DNA from: Trichobilharzia szidati
Lineage: Eukaryota > Platyhelminthes > Trematoda > Strigeidida > Schistosomatidae
Reading direction: 5' to 3'
Assembly: GCA_944472155.2 (NCBI GenBank)
Contig: OX235277.1
Coordinates: 12,472,804-12,536,803, forward strand
DNA: 64,000 bases
Part shown: positions 1-10,115 of the stretch, piece after piece
Layout of the letters: each line of letters opens with the position of its first letter
Position numbering within the stretch: the first letter of the stretch is position 1
Program-made: the position numbers and the translations under genes
Notes under the pieces: generated by a model
What the model was told of the DNA's origin: nothing
The model's database searches: none
The model's input: the letters and a program-made list of their open reading frames with translations, nothing else

Positions 1-55
1 AACAGCCCCTATATTCTCCAATATCCCCGCTTTGTATCTCATCTGATAGAACTAG
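1..55 (+). repeat. Dispersed repeat fragment, copy 1
   Basis: The first ~50 bases closely match 19171-19222; both contain the shared string ccccgctttgtatctcatc followed by tgatRgaact. The match stops near base 55, where the two loci diverge. The left part of this copy is cut by the window edge. The family is not recognised. Confidence 0.6.
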
Positions 56-639
56 AAGTCAGTGCAAGTGCCAGTTACAGTCCATATTTTTCTTCGTATG
101 AACTTTAATCTTCTGAATCCAGCAATAGGTCCAGGATGTCAGAGGTCTGCATATTTGAAAACCACAACGTACGGGTCCCATTAATAAAGTATCTTTCCGT
201 CTTCATTCCTAATGCGGAACCAATTTCAGTCCTTCTTCCAACCTGCACTTTGTCCTCATGTATTATTTCAAATGAAGTAATATTTGAGGAATCTGTAAGA
301 GATCAGCACCAGCAATAATCCCCTTAATTATTTGTATGCCTGCTGTTCTCGTCTTCATTTTTTGTGTTGCCGTCACTTTTTTGACGGCAATAATTACAGA
401 TGCTATATTTAGCCTTATAAATTGTAAATACTGGGACTTGTTGTGTCACCGAAGATATTTTCTGCAAGTAACTGTAGAGTTTCAGCAACAGTTACCTATA
501 CTCCATATTGAAGATTACATAGCCAGAAAGGATTTGCAACAGAGGATTCCACTGGATAGTAAATCAGCCAAAACTCAATCGCCCAGCGATTATTCAGATA
601 AAAACATAGTTCGATGGTACCACTGAGTGATATCGTTCT
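56..639. other. Unassigned stretch with one small ORF
   Basis: No gene is recognised. A 96-codon plus-strand ORF at 336-626 opens with a hydrophobic stretch (residues 3-30, rich in V, F, A and I) that could be a signal or membrane segment. It has no similarity I can name, no splice context that I trust and no conserved neighbour, so I treat it as probably fortuitous. Confidence 0.3.
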
Positions 640-835
640 TCACACTCACCAGTGTAACACCAAATGAGAAAAAACTGAGATAGAATATGTGGAAGACGGT
701 GTGATGGACGAAGAAAGCTTGTGGGCAATCATGCAGACGGCTAAAACACATTGCAGAGAGAATAGTTAAATCGAATGTTTTACCTGAGGCTGTTTGTGCT
801 ACTTGGAAACTAATGGAAGAACATTAATAATAATA
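640..835 (+). pseudogene. Old RTE-type LINE 3' end relic
   Basis: The segment aligns, with many changes, to the 3' end of the RTE copy at 13330-13466. The part reading cagacggctaaaacac...gagagaatag corresponds to the intact copy's QVKTTAENRTQW region. A degenerate form of the family's terminal block (gctacttggaaactaatgg) follows, and a short aataata tail closes the match near 835. The frame is broken throughout. This is a 5'-truncated, ancient insertion; identification rests on collinearity of the C-terminal codons with the tail. Confidence 0.5.
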
Positions 836-1159
836 CCTTTCCTGAACACAACAAGTACAAGTGTTATATTTAGCTATGTGCATTATTGCTTGAACTATTA
901 AAGTGAAGCAAAAATCATAAGACTGTTTCATTTTCTATTCTTGAATTTCCCCAATTACACAGATGTTCTCAATCTATATTCTTCTTATTGATGTTTTGAG
1001 GCAATTAATACTTTTATTACCTCTAGGGAGTTACTTTTATGTTTGGTTATCTATACATGAAAGAAAAGTTATTGAACTTTATATAGATTCATTCCACCTG
1101 ATGCAGAAATCAGATTATTGCCCCGTTTTGTCTTAAAGTTTGTCTTCTAATTGTTCACT

Positions 1160-1320
1160 CATATATTAGGTCACATAGGCATACAATGAGATTTCCTTCT
1201 GGTTATAATATTTATTTGTTGGGACAAATTAAGCTGGAATCTCTTGAGACTTGATCGTAGCGAAATTCCTGTGAATTTTTGTTTCTTCAATAATTTGTAA
1301 ACAAATCAGACCAACAGATT
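1160..1320 (+). mobile_element. Degenerate Penelope-like element 5' region
   Basis: The block containing tctcttgagacttgat (about 1240) followed by ttcctgtga and ttgtttc matches the region upstream of the PLE coding sequence at 19765-19810 and 21290-21330. The bases before it (attaggtcacatagg...ataatatttattt) also follow the order seen at 21218-21265. No PLE coding sequence follows here, so it is an isolated, eroded fragment. Confidence 0.45.
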
Positions 1321-3399
1321 TCTCTGAGAAATGAAATGATAAAAGTTCATCCACCCTTTGCATAGATTTACTCATTCCATTATATCCTCCTGGTGACTGC
1401 GGTTATATAATTCTGAATCAGCGAGGCGCTGTTAATTCCCAAGTGTTGTCAAGATAAACTTTGAGGGTTTGTATACTGTACTAATAATCAGACTATATCA
1501 ATTAAGAAGTGATTTTCACAGATGCATACAACGATAATTCTAATTATACTGATTAGAAGTGCATAAACATTTATGAAGCTAGAAAATAAATAATCCGCAG
1601 ATGTTATTAAACCCTAAGTAAACTTCCCGGATGTATGTTAACTTCGTATTCTAGTATGTACCAAAGACATTTTCTTAAAGGGTAGTGGATGGTCCTCAGT
1701 GAAATCATCCAGCTTAGAGAACATAAATGCACTAACATTATTGACGCTAGCGTAAAATCCTTGACTTTGCTGCTGCTACATGTGAACCCGCAGTGCATCA
1801 CAATTATCTTATATTTATAAGTGAAATATTATAAAGGTTTTTGTATTTTTTTCTTAATGAATGAAAAATAAAACGATACTGTTGTTTTTATTGACGCCTC
1901 GCTATTTAATGCTGCTGCTAATGGCTTTATCAAAGTAATATTATTAAACCAGAATTTACGAAATCTTAACCTACATATAACAACTTAATTATTGTTCCTC
2001 AACACACTCTTTGATAGAGGAATATAAGAAAAAGAAAGATAAATATCCAACAACAGTGAGACTCTCAAGAAAAATAATTGCGTAAACAATTTCATCAACA
2101 AAATCAACACCGACAGCAAATATGGTTGAAAACGTATTCCGAAAACATTCCATATGTATATCCGAAAAGTTAGGCGATAATAGAAGAGTACTCAGTGAGC
2201 GCAGCATCAAAGTTTTCTTCAAAACACCGAACTTAGAAACAAAAAAGCAACCGTGTACATGTAAAAGAACAAATCTCTAAGGATTCTTAATCTGATTGTG
2301 ACCACAAGACAAAATACTTGTATTATGATGAGATATGCATCGGAAAAAATCGCGAGAAATCAACATCGTAGAGCGTCTGTCAAACCACAGAGAAACACAC
2401 TTGAACTAGAAAAGCTTGAAAAATCATCAGCCATAGGTGATCCACACGCTTTTGAATAAGATCACAAAACGGATTCTGACAATATCAAAATATTCCAGAA
2501 AAATTTCAGAAGTCACAATGAACTTCTCACATAATCAGAAGCACTTCATATCGAATTCCATCTGAATTATCTGAATAAGAATTGTGGACTAAAAGAGAAT
2601 TTGACCTTGTTAAATGAACCCCACTCCCACGAAATGAAAAAAAAACAACAAGAATGCGATAAACAATTTCATCCTGTAAACACACGGTGCTTCTACAATT
2701 TTATACACTACAGTCTACACCATTTGGAAAAACTTGACAATGCAAAAATTACCCCTGATGGTGAAAGATCATTAAGTTGTTATATGTAAGCTGTGATATT
2801 GTAGATTCTGGTATAATAATACTTTGATAAGGGTATTAGCAGCATTCCCTTTGGTAGTCACCATCCACCAACTCACTTCTAATTACATGCCCAGACATCG
2901 TCGAAGCATCTGCACAAGAAGCTGATATGTCAACCTGAGAACGAGCACTTCAGTCCAATCAATTGACGGGAAAATCTAAAATTCAATTAAACAGTATCGT
3001 TTTGTTTTCCATTCATTGGGAAATACAAAAAACTCTATTTTAATGCATATCATATACTCAATGCCCAAATTTTTTCAAACTGTTAAAAGTGGACTTGGTT
3101 TTGACATACATAAATGATAAAATATAACTTAAAACTTAAATGATTTTTTTCAGTGTTAAGGATGTTTTTATTTGCCTTATGTGTCCACAGCATATATGAG
3201 TAGAACGCGTTTCATAGATTTCATCATCCAATGAATAGGGACTGCTTGTCTTCAATTTATTTGGCTTCTACATAAAATGTTTGCCATGCAGGATACTCTA
3301 ACTATCTGTATTTACATCCACTTAAACGTGTTTGTATTATTAATAAGTTTACTGTCTCAGCGAACTAGCCAAGTTCCTTAGCACTGTACACAAATGCAC
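1321..3399. other. No recognisable gene or element
   Basis: AT-rich sequence. The small ORFs (1607-1801 minus, 1989-2222 minus, 2601-2789 plus) show no motif, signal or codon pattern I can support. Nothing else stands out. Confidence 0.4.
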
Positions 3400-3439
3400 T
3401 GAATTCAAACCAAGTGATTGCTAGTTGTGAATCGGACTT

Positions 3440-3470
3440 CGGACTTCGGTCGGTCGGTTGGTCGGTTTTT
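3440..3470. repeat. CGGT-type microsatellite
   Basis: The run cggtcggtcggttggtcggt sits at the 3' end of the Perere-3-like copy (CCGA units when read in the element's sense). It may be the element's 3' tail repeat or an expanded flank. Confidence 0.5.
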
Positions 3471-4272
3471 GACATAGAACTTTGCACGTATGTGCGGCAG
3501 TTCAAGTCGCCACACTCCATGTAGCACACAAAGCAAGAGAAGAAAGTAGAAGAAATGCATAAAAGAGACAGTAGACAGAGATATGAGACAAAGGAATGGC
3601 AATAACGAAGAACAATATAGCTTCATTGGATATTATAAGTCACAAGGAGTGAATGCATCCGCCCCAGCCATTGAGAACGATTTTGAGCCATGTCACCAAT
3701 TGTTTCCAACCATTGGTTTTTACCGTCCCGAGGACCCTAACCAGGAAGTCTACACCTTCCTACATGGCTGGCTTAGACTAACTGTTGTAGATTTCATTGA
3801 CTGGTGCCATGTTTTCGTTTGACCGCCGCTAGCTCTTTTCCAGCCTGAACCTATGTCACCTAACATTGCCCGTTGAGCAAGACGATGACTAGGCATGAGT
3901 AACACATGTCCTAATCATCTCAGTCGATGTAATTTCACAGTCTCGTCTATTGATTTCCCCTCCTAACCTAGCACTCGACACCTAACCTCAGCATTGCTGA
4001 CATTATTATACCACTTCACGCTGGAGATAGAACGCAGACATCTATGATCGAAGACAGATAATCTTTTCATGTCTTCCGCTCTCAATGGCCAGGTCTAACA
4101 GCGATAAAGGAGGACGGAGCAGACTGTTGAGCAGTACACACGCCCTTTGGTCGATAGTCGGATATCACGTCTACGCCAGAGACGGCGTAAACTGGCATAT
4201 GCGAAACTAGCCCTCTGTATTCGTGCTAAGATTTCGTCGGAGATCAACCCGTTGACGTTGGCTGATGGTACT

Positions 4273-4731
4273 TCATAAGTAAGTGAAGCGGTCAACGTGC
4301 TCTGCCACTTCACTTCCTATTTCTAATCTAGGGGTCGATGAAGTCCAATCGTGCAGCATCATCTTCCATTTTACAGGGGCGAATCGCATGCTAAACATAC
4401 GAAGATTGTTGCTCAAGGTGTTCAGTAGACTCTGCATTTTTTCAGCGTCTTCGCCTAGAAGGACTATATCGTCCGCATATTCTAAGTCGACGAGATTATT
4501 CCCTGGTAGCAAGTCAATTCCTGAGTCGATGAAGTGTGTTAGGGTTAAGTCCATTAGTACATCTATGATGAAGTTGAATAGAAATGGAGATAATGGGCAT
4601 CCTTGACGGAAGACACTAGTCGTCACCACTTCAGATGACAACTCGCCATAAGCCCTCACCTGGCTGCATGAGTACGAGTAGAGTGCCTTAATCAGTGCAA
4701 TGTATTTTCTCGGCATTCCCTTTACAGCCAA
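4273..4731 (-). pseudogene. Reverse transcriptase core of the Perere-3-like LINE
   Basis: This 152-codon open stretch is the best-preserved part of the minus-strand LINE. Motif B reads RQGCPLSPFLFN at about residues 43-54, and the catalytic YADD box is at about residues 85-88, followed by IVLLGED. The first M is only the start of the open stretch: motif A lies upstream in another frame (4722-4937), so at least one frameshift separates them. The reading is lost again after DRFTYL at the downstream end. It would copy the element's own RNA at the nicked target site if intact; here it is a dead fragment. Confidence 0.7.
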
Positions 4732-4975
4732 GCATCGCAGAGTACCTGTCGGTCGACAGAATCGAATGCCGCCTTTAGGTCAAGAAATATAATGATTGTT
4801 GGATGCCGGTAGGAATGCCTATGTTCTAGAATCTGTCGGAGGGTGAAGATATAATCAATACACCCTCTTCCTGGCCTAAAACCTGCATTCGTGATTGGCA
4901 AGCACTCTATTGCTGAACCATGGACACACTTCGCCACCTCGAAAGAGGAATGAAATCCTGATCCCTAATTTACAG

Positions 4976-5431
4976 GTAACTGAAATGGAAATCAAACAGT
5001 TGGGCAGAAGGTTGTGTCTCCAACTATTTACGTAAATCTGTATAACATACCATTGTGGGACTTTGTCAACTTTCTTTTTTACCATTATTAATTAGATTAC
5101 ATGTTGATATCTAAATACTTTTGATTTCCAAAGGTAAATAAGATGAAGTCCCATCTAAAACTGTGTAAATTGCAAACCGAGAATTTGGCCATTCAAATAT
5201 CACTTGATTTAACAAATTTATTCATTTTTCTATTTCCTCTACAACAAAATATTAGAGAAACAGAATTTATTTTCTGTATCCAACGTTATCAACAACAAAA
5301 AATGTAGCTTGCATAGATGACACTGAAAATATTATTTTCAAATGCACCCAAAATAAAGCCTTCATTTAATAGCTACTGTTCAAATCTGCGTTTCTTCATC
5401 TTCTTAGTACCATTCAACTTGAGAAAAGTGC
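4976..5431. other. No recognisable gene
   Basis: AT-rich sequence between the LINE at 3.4-4.98 kb and the SINE at 5.43-5.65 kb. I see no conserved motif. Confidence 0.4.
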
Positions 5432-5645
5432 TTTTTTATTCCTTTAAGTTCCAGGTGAAATATACGTGGCCTCAAGATTACGGCTGTGTACTTTCAGAAG
5501 CATTTGGTGTTATTTTTACAGTTTGAACTTGCTAGCCATACTCCCAAGTTTTCTGATTTCGAGGCTTATGGGCACATTGGCACCGAGTCGAACACAGGCA
5601 AGGGGCCTGGCTTCTACCGTTGAACCACTGCCACAACGACTACAA
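5432..5645 (-). mobile_element. tRNA-derived SINE, diverged full-length copy
   Basis: On the minus strand the element starts with a tRNA-like head: an A box reading GTGGTTCAACGGTAGAAG (complement of about 5616-5633) and a B box GTTCGACTC (about 5586-5595), resembling a glycine-type tRNA. The body follows in the same order as the 16380-16613 copy: GGCTAGCAAG, CTGTAAAAATAACACC, then a 3' block near CACCTGGAACTTAAAGGAA ending in an A-rich tail. Substitutions are many but the whole length is collinear. ORFs reported across it on either strand are by-products. Confidence 0.75.
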
Positions 5646-6289
5646 GACCTTAGGCTTACACACAAGTGTCCGAAAATGAAACCAGTGCTGACTATGTTTA
5701 CCGGGAGCACAACAGTGAAATCTTATTGAATGGTCCACCTTACACACAGAACAGTGCCTACACTGTGACATGCATGGTTCAGTGATTAATAAACGAAGCT
5801 TTACCTATTAGATAACTACTTCAAGATTGAACGCACAGAACTATAACAAGATAAAAATGAGATGAAAAAGGGTAAAGTCTATCTCTATCACTACAGTGAA
5901 TCACGTCTTTCATTTTTCTTCAAGAACTTCTAAATACAAGTGGGTCAATTTGTCAAATTCAATTTATTCGATCTTTCTTTTCCTCGTTTTGTTTTTCTGG
6001 TTGACAAATAACCAAAATTTAAATTGAAAATTGAGTGATATAATGAAATCAGGTCTTTAGGTTACAAAATTACAACAATAATACCTCGTTAAGTAATTTT
6101 AGACAGATAATTGGATGCACGCATGCAGATTACTTGTCAGTTATTTCAACTAAAGGACAAGGATACTTGAAATATACAAAATATATACAAAAGAATATTC
6201 ATGTTCTAGTTAAACACGTCACTTTCCTTCTAAGCAATAATGCAGCAGTGGTAATAGTAATATGAAGAGGATAACATGGATTTCATTTG
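5646..6289. other. No recognisable gene
   Basis: AT-rich, no motif seen. Confidence 0.4.
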
Positions 6290-6461
6290 TGAAACTTGTC
6301 ATCATTACTTGTTCATCAATGTGAGAAGAAATTTGATACATTTATTTTTAAGTCGAATAGGCAATTTACAAATTAAATTGCCATTTATCGGTTGACAATG
6401 TATGAGGTGAAATTCTACCACAGTTTCATTAATAAAACAAAAAATAATTGAGCAAAGAATA

Positions 6462-6490
6462 TCCTTTTCGACAATTTCCTCTTCTAACTG
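6462..6490 (-). repeat. PLE 3'-end motif, hammerhead-like, copy 2
   Basis: On the minus strand: TTAGAAGAGGAAATTGTC then GAAAAGG. Over about 70 bases it aligns without indels to 20683-20750. The CTGATGA box is degraded (TTAGAAGA), while ATTGTC-GAAAAGG is kept. Confidence 0.5.
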
Positions 6491-6542
6491 ATTGATAATG
6501 CCTACTAAAATTTTGGAAAGAATAGACACGGAACAAAGAGAA

Positions 6543-6580
6543 CTCTTTCCGATAAATTCATCATAAGGTTCTACAATTAT
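6543..6580 (-). repeat. PLE 3'-end motif, hammerhead-like, copy 1
   Basis: On the minus strand: TGTAGAACCTTATGATGA, then ATTTATCGGAAAG. It aligns base for base with the copy at 61274-61303. The layout is close to a hammerhead core (CTGATGA, short helix, GAAA) with substitutions. An in-frame reading EPYDEFIGK is equally open. Confidence 0.5.
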
Positions 6581-6732
6581 ATATACATTATAGTGAATGA
6601 ATGAATTAGTCTTATGAACGACATTAATGTTTAAATAACATCAAATCAATAATATTGATAAATTACAGCTGAACAGCATCAACATAAAATAAACTGAATG
6701 TTAGAAGAATTAGGAAAGGTAATAGTAGAAAT

Positions 6733-7023
6733 TCATGAGTTTATAGTCTCTACTGAGGGCCAGGGCAGTAGTAGGGGCTGGACTTGTTTCTTTTGAACAC
6801 AGAGCACTGGTTGTTTTAGGCGAATTGCAATAGCCTCTGCTGTTTGGAGCATGTGGTGCTTCGACGATTTTGGTAGTTTATTAGGCAACCGGTATATTAT
6901 AGAGAAGGATTCATCTACGCAGGCTTTGTGACCGGTTTGCACCAGATGGTCCAATATCGAACTGTTGATGGTTTTCACGACACCTTTACCTAGCCATAGT
7001 GGGAGATGTTGCCGAGTGAGCAT
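6733..7023 (-). pseudogene. Penelope-like GIY-YIG domain, distal half
   Basis: The 96-codon stretch reads WLGKGVVKTINSSILDHLV, TGHKACVDESFSIIYR, a stretch ending AEAIAIRLKQPVLC, and QKKQVQPLLLPWPS. This is the conserved C-terminal end of Penelope GIY-YIG endonucleases, closing with the family's LPW signature. It lies one frameshift downstream of the 7038-7445 piece. The YIG part that should join the two is missing or eroded. Confidence 0.8.
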
Positions 7024-7037
7024 GAAAAATCAAGTTC

Positions 7038-7445
7038 CTATACCAAAGGCCAATATAACTCGCTCAACAAGCGCAGTTGAATTGGTAAATACAATTTGAA
7101 GTGGCTAGCTAGTCGAGGTACTTCATCTTTCAGTCGAGTAATCACCATCTGTTGTGAAGAGAATAGGACGTGTAGTTCACCAGCATTAAAAGTTCTTCGA
7201 AATGATTTTCTTAATTCCTTCGTAATTATTTCACTTGGTATATCGCCCTTGAGTTTCAGTCGTATATAAAGTGGCTTCTTGTATACAGATAGTGAGTAGT
7301 GCTTTTCCGCTTTCTTTTTCATGTGTTTCTTGATAAATTTTTCAGGATAGCTATTTTCGACCAAAGTATCATATACAATGCCTAATTCATCCTCAGTTAC
7401 TTCTCCTGAGCATATAGCTTTAACTCTGTGGTTGAGGGTCTTCAC
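7038..7445 (-). pseudogene. Penelope-like RT C-terminal and linker region
   Basis: The 135-codon stretch has the PLE order: NHRVKAICS, a GIVYDTLVENSYPEKFIKKH block, KKPLYIRLKLKGD, then ITKELRKSFRRTFNAGEL and VPRLASHFKLYLPI, which leads into the cysteine-containing start of the GIY-YIG domain in intact relatives. The initial M is internal to the parent protein. The frame is lost after LYLPI, just where CxC and YIGRT residues are expected. PLE proteins prime reverse transcription at nicked DNA; this copy cannot make an intact enzyme. Confidence 0.8.
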
Positions 7446-7646
7446 TAAATTTCTTTCGTAATTGATAGGAACGAAGCTGTGAAAATGTGTATGTATTGTT
7501 CAGAGGTCCATTTTCTAGCTTCCTTAGAAAGAAATCAGCCAGAATGGGACCCAGTGGAAGCCTATCACCTCCCCGTCCACTTGCCTGTAAAGCGCACCGT
7601 CAAATTTGAAGTTTACATTCATGGTACATCTTAATATCAATTCTTT

Positions 7647-7680
7647 TAGGATTTCAATTTCCTATTCTAGCTCTACAATT
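7647..7680 (-). repeat. PLE 3'-end motif, hammerhead-like, copy 3
   Basis: On the minus strand: TGTAGAGCTAGAATAGGA then AATTGAAATCC, in the same place relative to the 3' UTR as the 20681-20710 copy. Degenerate: the CTGATGA box reads CTAGAATA. Confidence 0.45.
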
Positions 7681-8330
7681 ATATCTAAATATTTATATCT
7701 ATATATACATAGAATATTCTAGAATAGTAGTCAATAACAATATTAGTATTTTTTTAAATAATATCGATTTGTTAAGCAAGATCACAATTTAATTACAATT
7801 CATTAAAGATGCATAAATTATAATAAAAATATGATAACAAATAGAATATCAACTAAAATTGAGCTGATTTTTACAAAAGAATGAGGATCATTCGAAGCTA
7901 GATGGCCAAGGTAATGATAATGTCTGAACTAACTTCTTTTGGATGCATAAATTAGGCTTCTTAGTATGAATACCAAAGCCCTCAGTAATATTTATTAAAC
8001 GAACTCTTAGGGCGAAGTTAAGATTATTTGGTATGCGGTCAATGACTTTGAAAGCCACTTTGTAAACATCAATCTTGTGTTCTGTATCCACAAAATAATA
8101 TAGAATAGTACTGTGAATAGATTTTGTTACTCCTTTACTTAACCACGCAGCGTGATTTTGGAAAATTCAACGAGAACCACGCCTAATTGTACAGCACATG
8201 TAACTGTCTCATTCCACAGGAGCAGTTAAATTGGTAGATACACATGGAAGAGGCCAAATTGGGCAGTTTCTCTTTTGCTCCCGAAGGCCAAAGAAGAGTG
8301 GTTTTGTAGACGCAGCGTAATTCAACAGTA
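7661..8330 (-). mobile_element. Penelope-like element C-terminal fragment plus 3' UTR
   Basis: Minus-strand sequence near 8200-8235 gives a GIY-YIG start (IYQFNCSCGM, with the CxC pair). The 7888-8091 ORF then gives VDTEHKIDVYKVAFKVIDR, and finally PNLCIQKKLVQTLSLPWPS. About 200 bases of 3' UTR follow (7885 down to 7665) and align closely to 20470-20700 on the plus strand. Its 3' end runs directly into the RT fragment of the next piece, a head-to-tail arrangement. Frames are broken around the YIG motif. Confidence 0.8.
7888..8091 (-). pseudogene. Penelope-like GIY-YIG C-terminus
   Basis: Open stretch of 67 codons homologous to 20209-20472 (shared blocks NLNFAL, IHT.KPNLCI, KLVQTLSLPWPS). It ends shortly after the LPW signature, as PLE proteins do. 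It starts inside the domain, so it is a relic rather than a gene. Confidence 0.8.
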
Positions 8331-9095
8331 GGGAATGCTGTTTGTTAAGTTCAACCAATAAATAGTTTCATTTACAGAAACGGTCTGGGCCAAGAAGTTC
8401 TAAACATTTGCCTCAAATTTGAGACTCTTCAGCAGCACATATTCACCACTTTATGGTAGGGCGAACACTAAGTCTTCAGAGCCGGGCTGTTGAACATTCT
8501 GCCATTGCACCCGAATCAGCTGACCAGTTAATCCTGATTTCTGCCAATTGGTGATATTTTTTTTAGCGCTTTCGGAACAGTTTGGAACTTCGTTAAACTC
8601 CAACAATTCATTCAAAAGTCTAATAAACTCAGGTGATATCATTTTCCTCAACTATCTAATATATATTAAGGGGGTTAGCTTCCTAGAGTCCTCTTATGCT
8701 CATAACTAGTATCCTGAATTTGGATAATCATGACAGGTAGTGGTGTAACGTATCGTATGAGTATATTTGTATACTAGTTGGCTGAACATATATACAAAGC
8801 ATAAGTCAACATCAAAGGGATTTAAAATAACTAAGCTGTTTGTAAAATGACATACTGATATGAAAACCAAGCATATTTGCATAATTAATTAAAATGTGAG
8901 CACACATGATTGAATATAATTAAAGTAGATTAGTTTTTGTTGTAAGCTATAAGCACACGTTATTAAACTGATGAAGTGATGTGATTCCTTCAAACAACAA
9001 ACCGGAACATAGAAAACCATTAATCAATGATCATTATATTGCAAAAATATTTGGTCAAGTAAATCTGATTAATGGAAGAGTAGCTGGCTTTATGA
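8331..9095. other. No recognisable element; one small minus ORF
   Basis: A 66-codon minus-strand ORF at 8451-8651 lies just upstream of the PLE fragment. Its composition (EFIRLLNELLEFNEVPNC) is protein-like, and it could be part of the same PLE or of another element, but I recognise no family. The rest is AT-rich and unassigned. Confidence 0.3.
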
Positions 9096-9099
9096 CTGA

Positions 9100-9850
9100 T
9101 TAAAAGTTCTCATCTCCTCTTCACAGGATCTCGCAAGGACACAGACTGAACTCGTCGCCCCCTTTTACTTTCCACTCAATATTCCCCTCAGCTGGTGAAT
9201 GATCAACTTTTCATTTTGTTCAGCTCAATTTTCGGATGATAGACCCTAAGATGTTCCACAACCTGCCAATGTTTCTTGTTGCTTGTCTTCGGTCACAAGC
9301 TACCCGATCTTCGGCCTGGTGACAGTGAAGACACTTGTTGATGAAAGTCTGAAATAATCTGTTGTAAATGCTGTCAGTAATGCTCACTTTGTGTCTGTGA
9401 AACACACAAGGAATCACTAACTCCACATCATTGTTTAAATTCAAAATCTTTTTTGTTACACTGCCGACATCTGATTACCACACTTGCTTCAGAGTGACAA
9501 CGGTCTGTTTAACCTTTCTCAACGTCTTTCACCTGGACATTGATAGCGGTTGATGCTTATGGTTGTTCCTTCAGGGGTCTTCATCAACTCTTACTTCCCT
9601 GTGTTCATTTGAAGTTCTACCTTCGCAGCCTCCTCTCCAGGTAATTCGTTGATTTTCACCAGTGTATCTTCAAATATGTGTGATACCACACATCAGTCAT
9701 CTGAAATGTTGAAAACTTCGGGTGTTTTCACGTAAGTCCAATGTGTTTCCATCTTCTCACATTCCATTTTCTGCAGCATGACCCAGTCCTCTACAAACAG
9801 GAGCACCATCAGTGATAGTGCGTTGTCACTGTTCTATTCGTGTAGTAATT
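9100..9850 (-). pseudogene. Ancient RTE-type LINE relic (RT and C-terminus)
   Basis: The minus-strand translation drifts between frames but follows the intact RTE at 12325-13449. Near 9655 it reads VKINELPGEEAAKVELQMN, matching the block after FADD (NKLAEEAAKIGLQVN). Then TTISIN matches the same word in the intact copy, and near 9345 FQTFINKCL matches LQTFINKCL. Stops and indels are frequent and no tail is evident. Two neighbouring coding blocks in correct order make the assignment reasonable. Confidence 0.6.
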
Positions 9851-9944
9851 AATTCGAAGTAGTAATTAAGGTTATTTCATAGAAATACTGACTGAGAAAG
9901 CCTAGAACTGACAATCTGATGTAACTACAACCTGTTAACGATTC

Positions 9945-10115
9945 GCTTAATTGATGTTAATATAAAACCTGGACAATTTGGTAGAGTATAACTCCATAAT
10001 GGATAAAATTTTATCTTAATAAATCACACAGTGCTGTTTTACAGTAATATTAAATGATAACCACCTTTCGAGCACAAACTATTGCTCATAATCATATCAA
10101 GTTACTCACACAACT
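9945..10115 (-). repeat. Dispersed repeat family R, copy 1
   Basis: The reverse complement runs GTGTGAGTAACTTGATATGA, then gagcaatag, then taatattac, and on to TCCATTATGGAGTTATACTC. The same order and strings occur at 22024-22190 on the plus strand, and the second half occurs twice near 26 kb. No coding content. It may be a terminal part of a PLE-like or other retroelement. Confidence 0.65.

Larger units (their letters stand above)
3400..4975 (-). mobile_element. Perere-3/SR3-like non-LTR retrotransposon, 5'-truncated and decayed
   Basis: Read on the minus strand, three overlapping ORFs give one reverse transcriptase broken by frameshifts. The 4722-4937 ORF carries GFRPGRGCIDYIFTLRQ and motif A (FLDLKAAFDSVD). 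The 4273-4731 ORF carries motif B (FRQGCPLSPFLFNF) and motif C (YADD, the catalytic Asp pair). The 4095-4313 ORF continues with the thumb region (LLYRCETW after another break). Beyond it, to about 3560, are traces such as LGHVLLMPSHR and QTKTWHQSMKS. The N-terminal endonuclease is absent. The protein differs clearly from the SR2-like RTE copies elsewhere in the window (for example YADD against FADD). It ends near a CCGA-rich microsatellite at 3440-3466. The family name is from memory. Confidence 0.75.
6290..7660 (-). mobile_element. Penelope-like element, RT end to 3' region
   Basis: On the minus strand the piece begins inside the Penelope reverse transcriptase: residues like FKFDGALYRQVDGEV and then IGF(P)LGP at about 7605-7540 match the family's QxDGxAMGSPL block. 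It continues through the RT C-terminal linker (7038-7445), across a frameshift into the distal GIY-YIG region (6733-7023), and into an AT-rich 3' region to about 6290. Two hammerhead-like motif copies lie in that 3' region (6543-6580 and 6462-6490). The N-terminal half is absent. A second PLE 3' end lies immediately upstream in the same orientation (7661-8330), giving a head-to-tail layout typical of PLEs. Confidence 0.8.

Noticed and set aside
5466..5729. Overlapping ORFs on both strands
   Set aside because: Both lie across the minus-strand SINE at 5432-5645.
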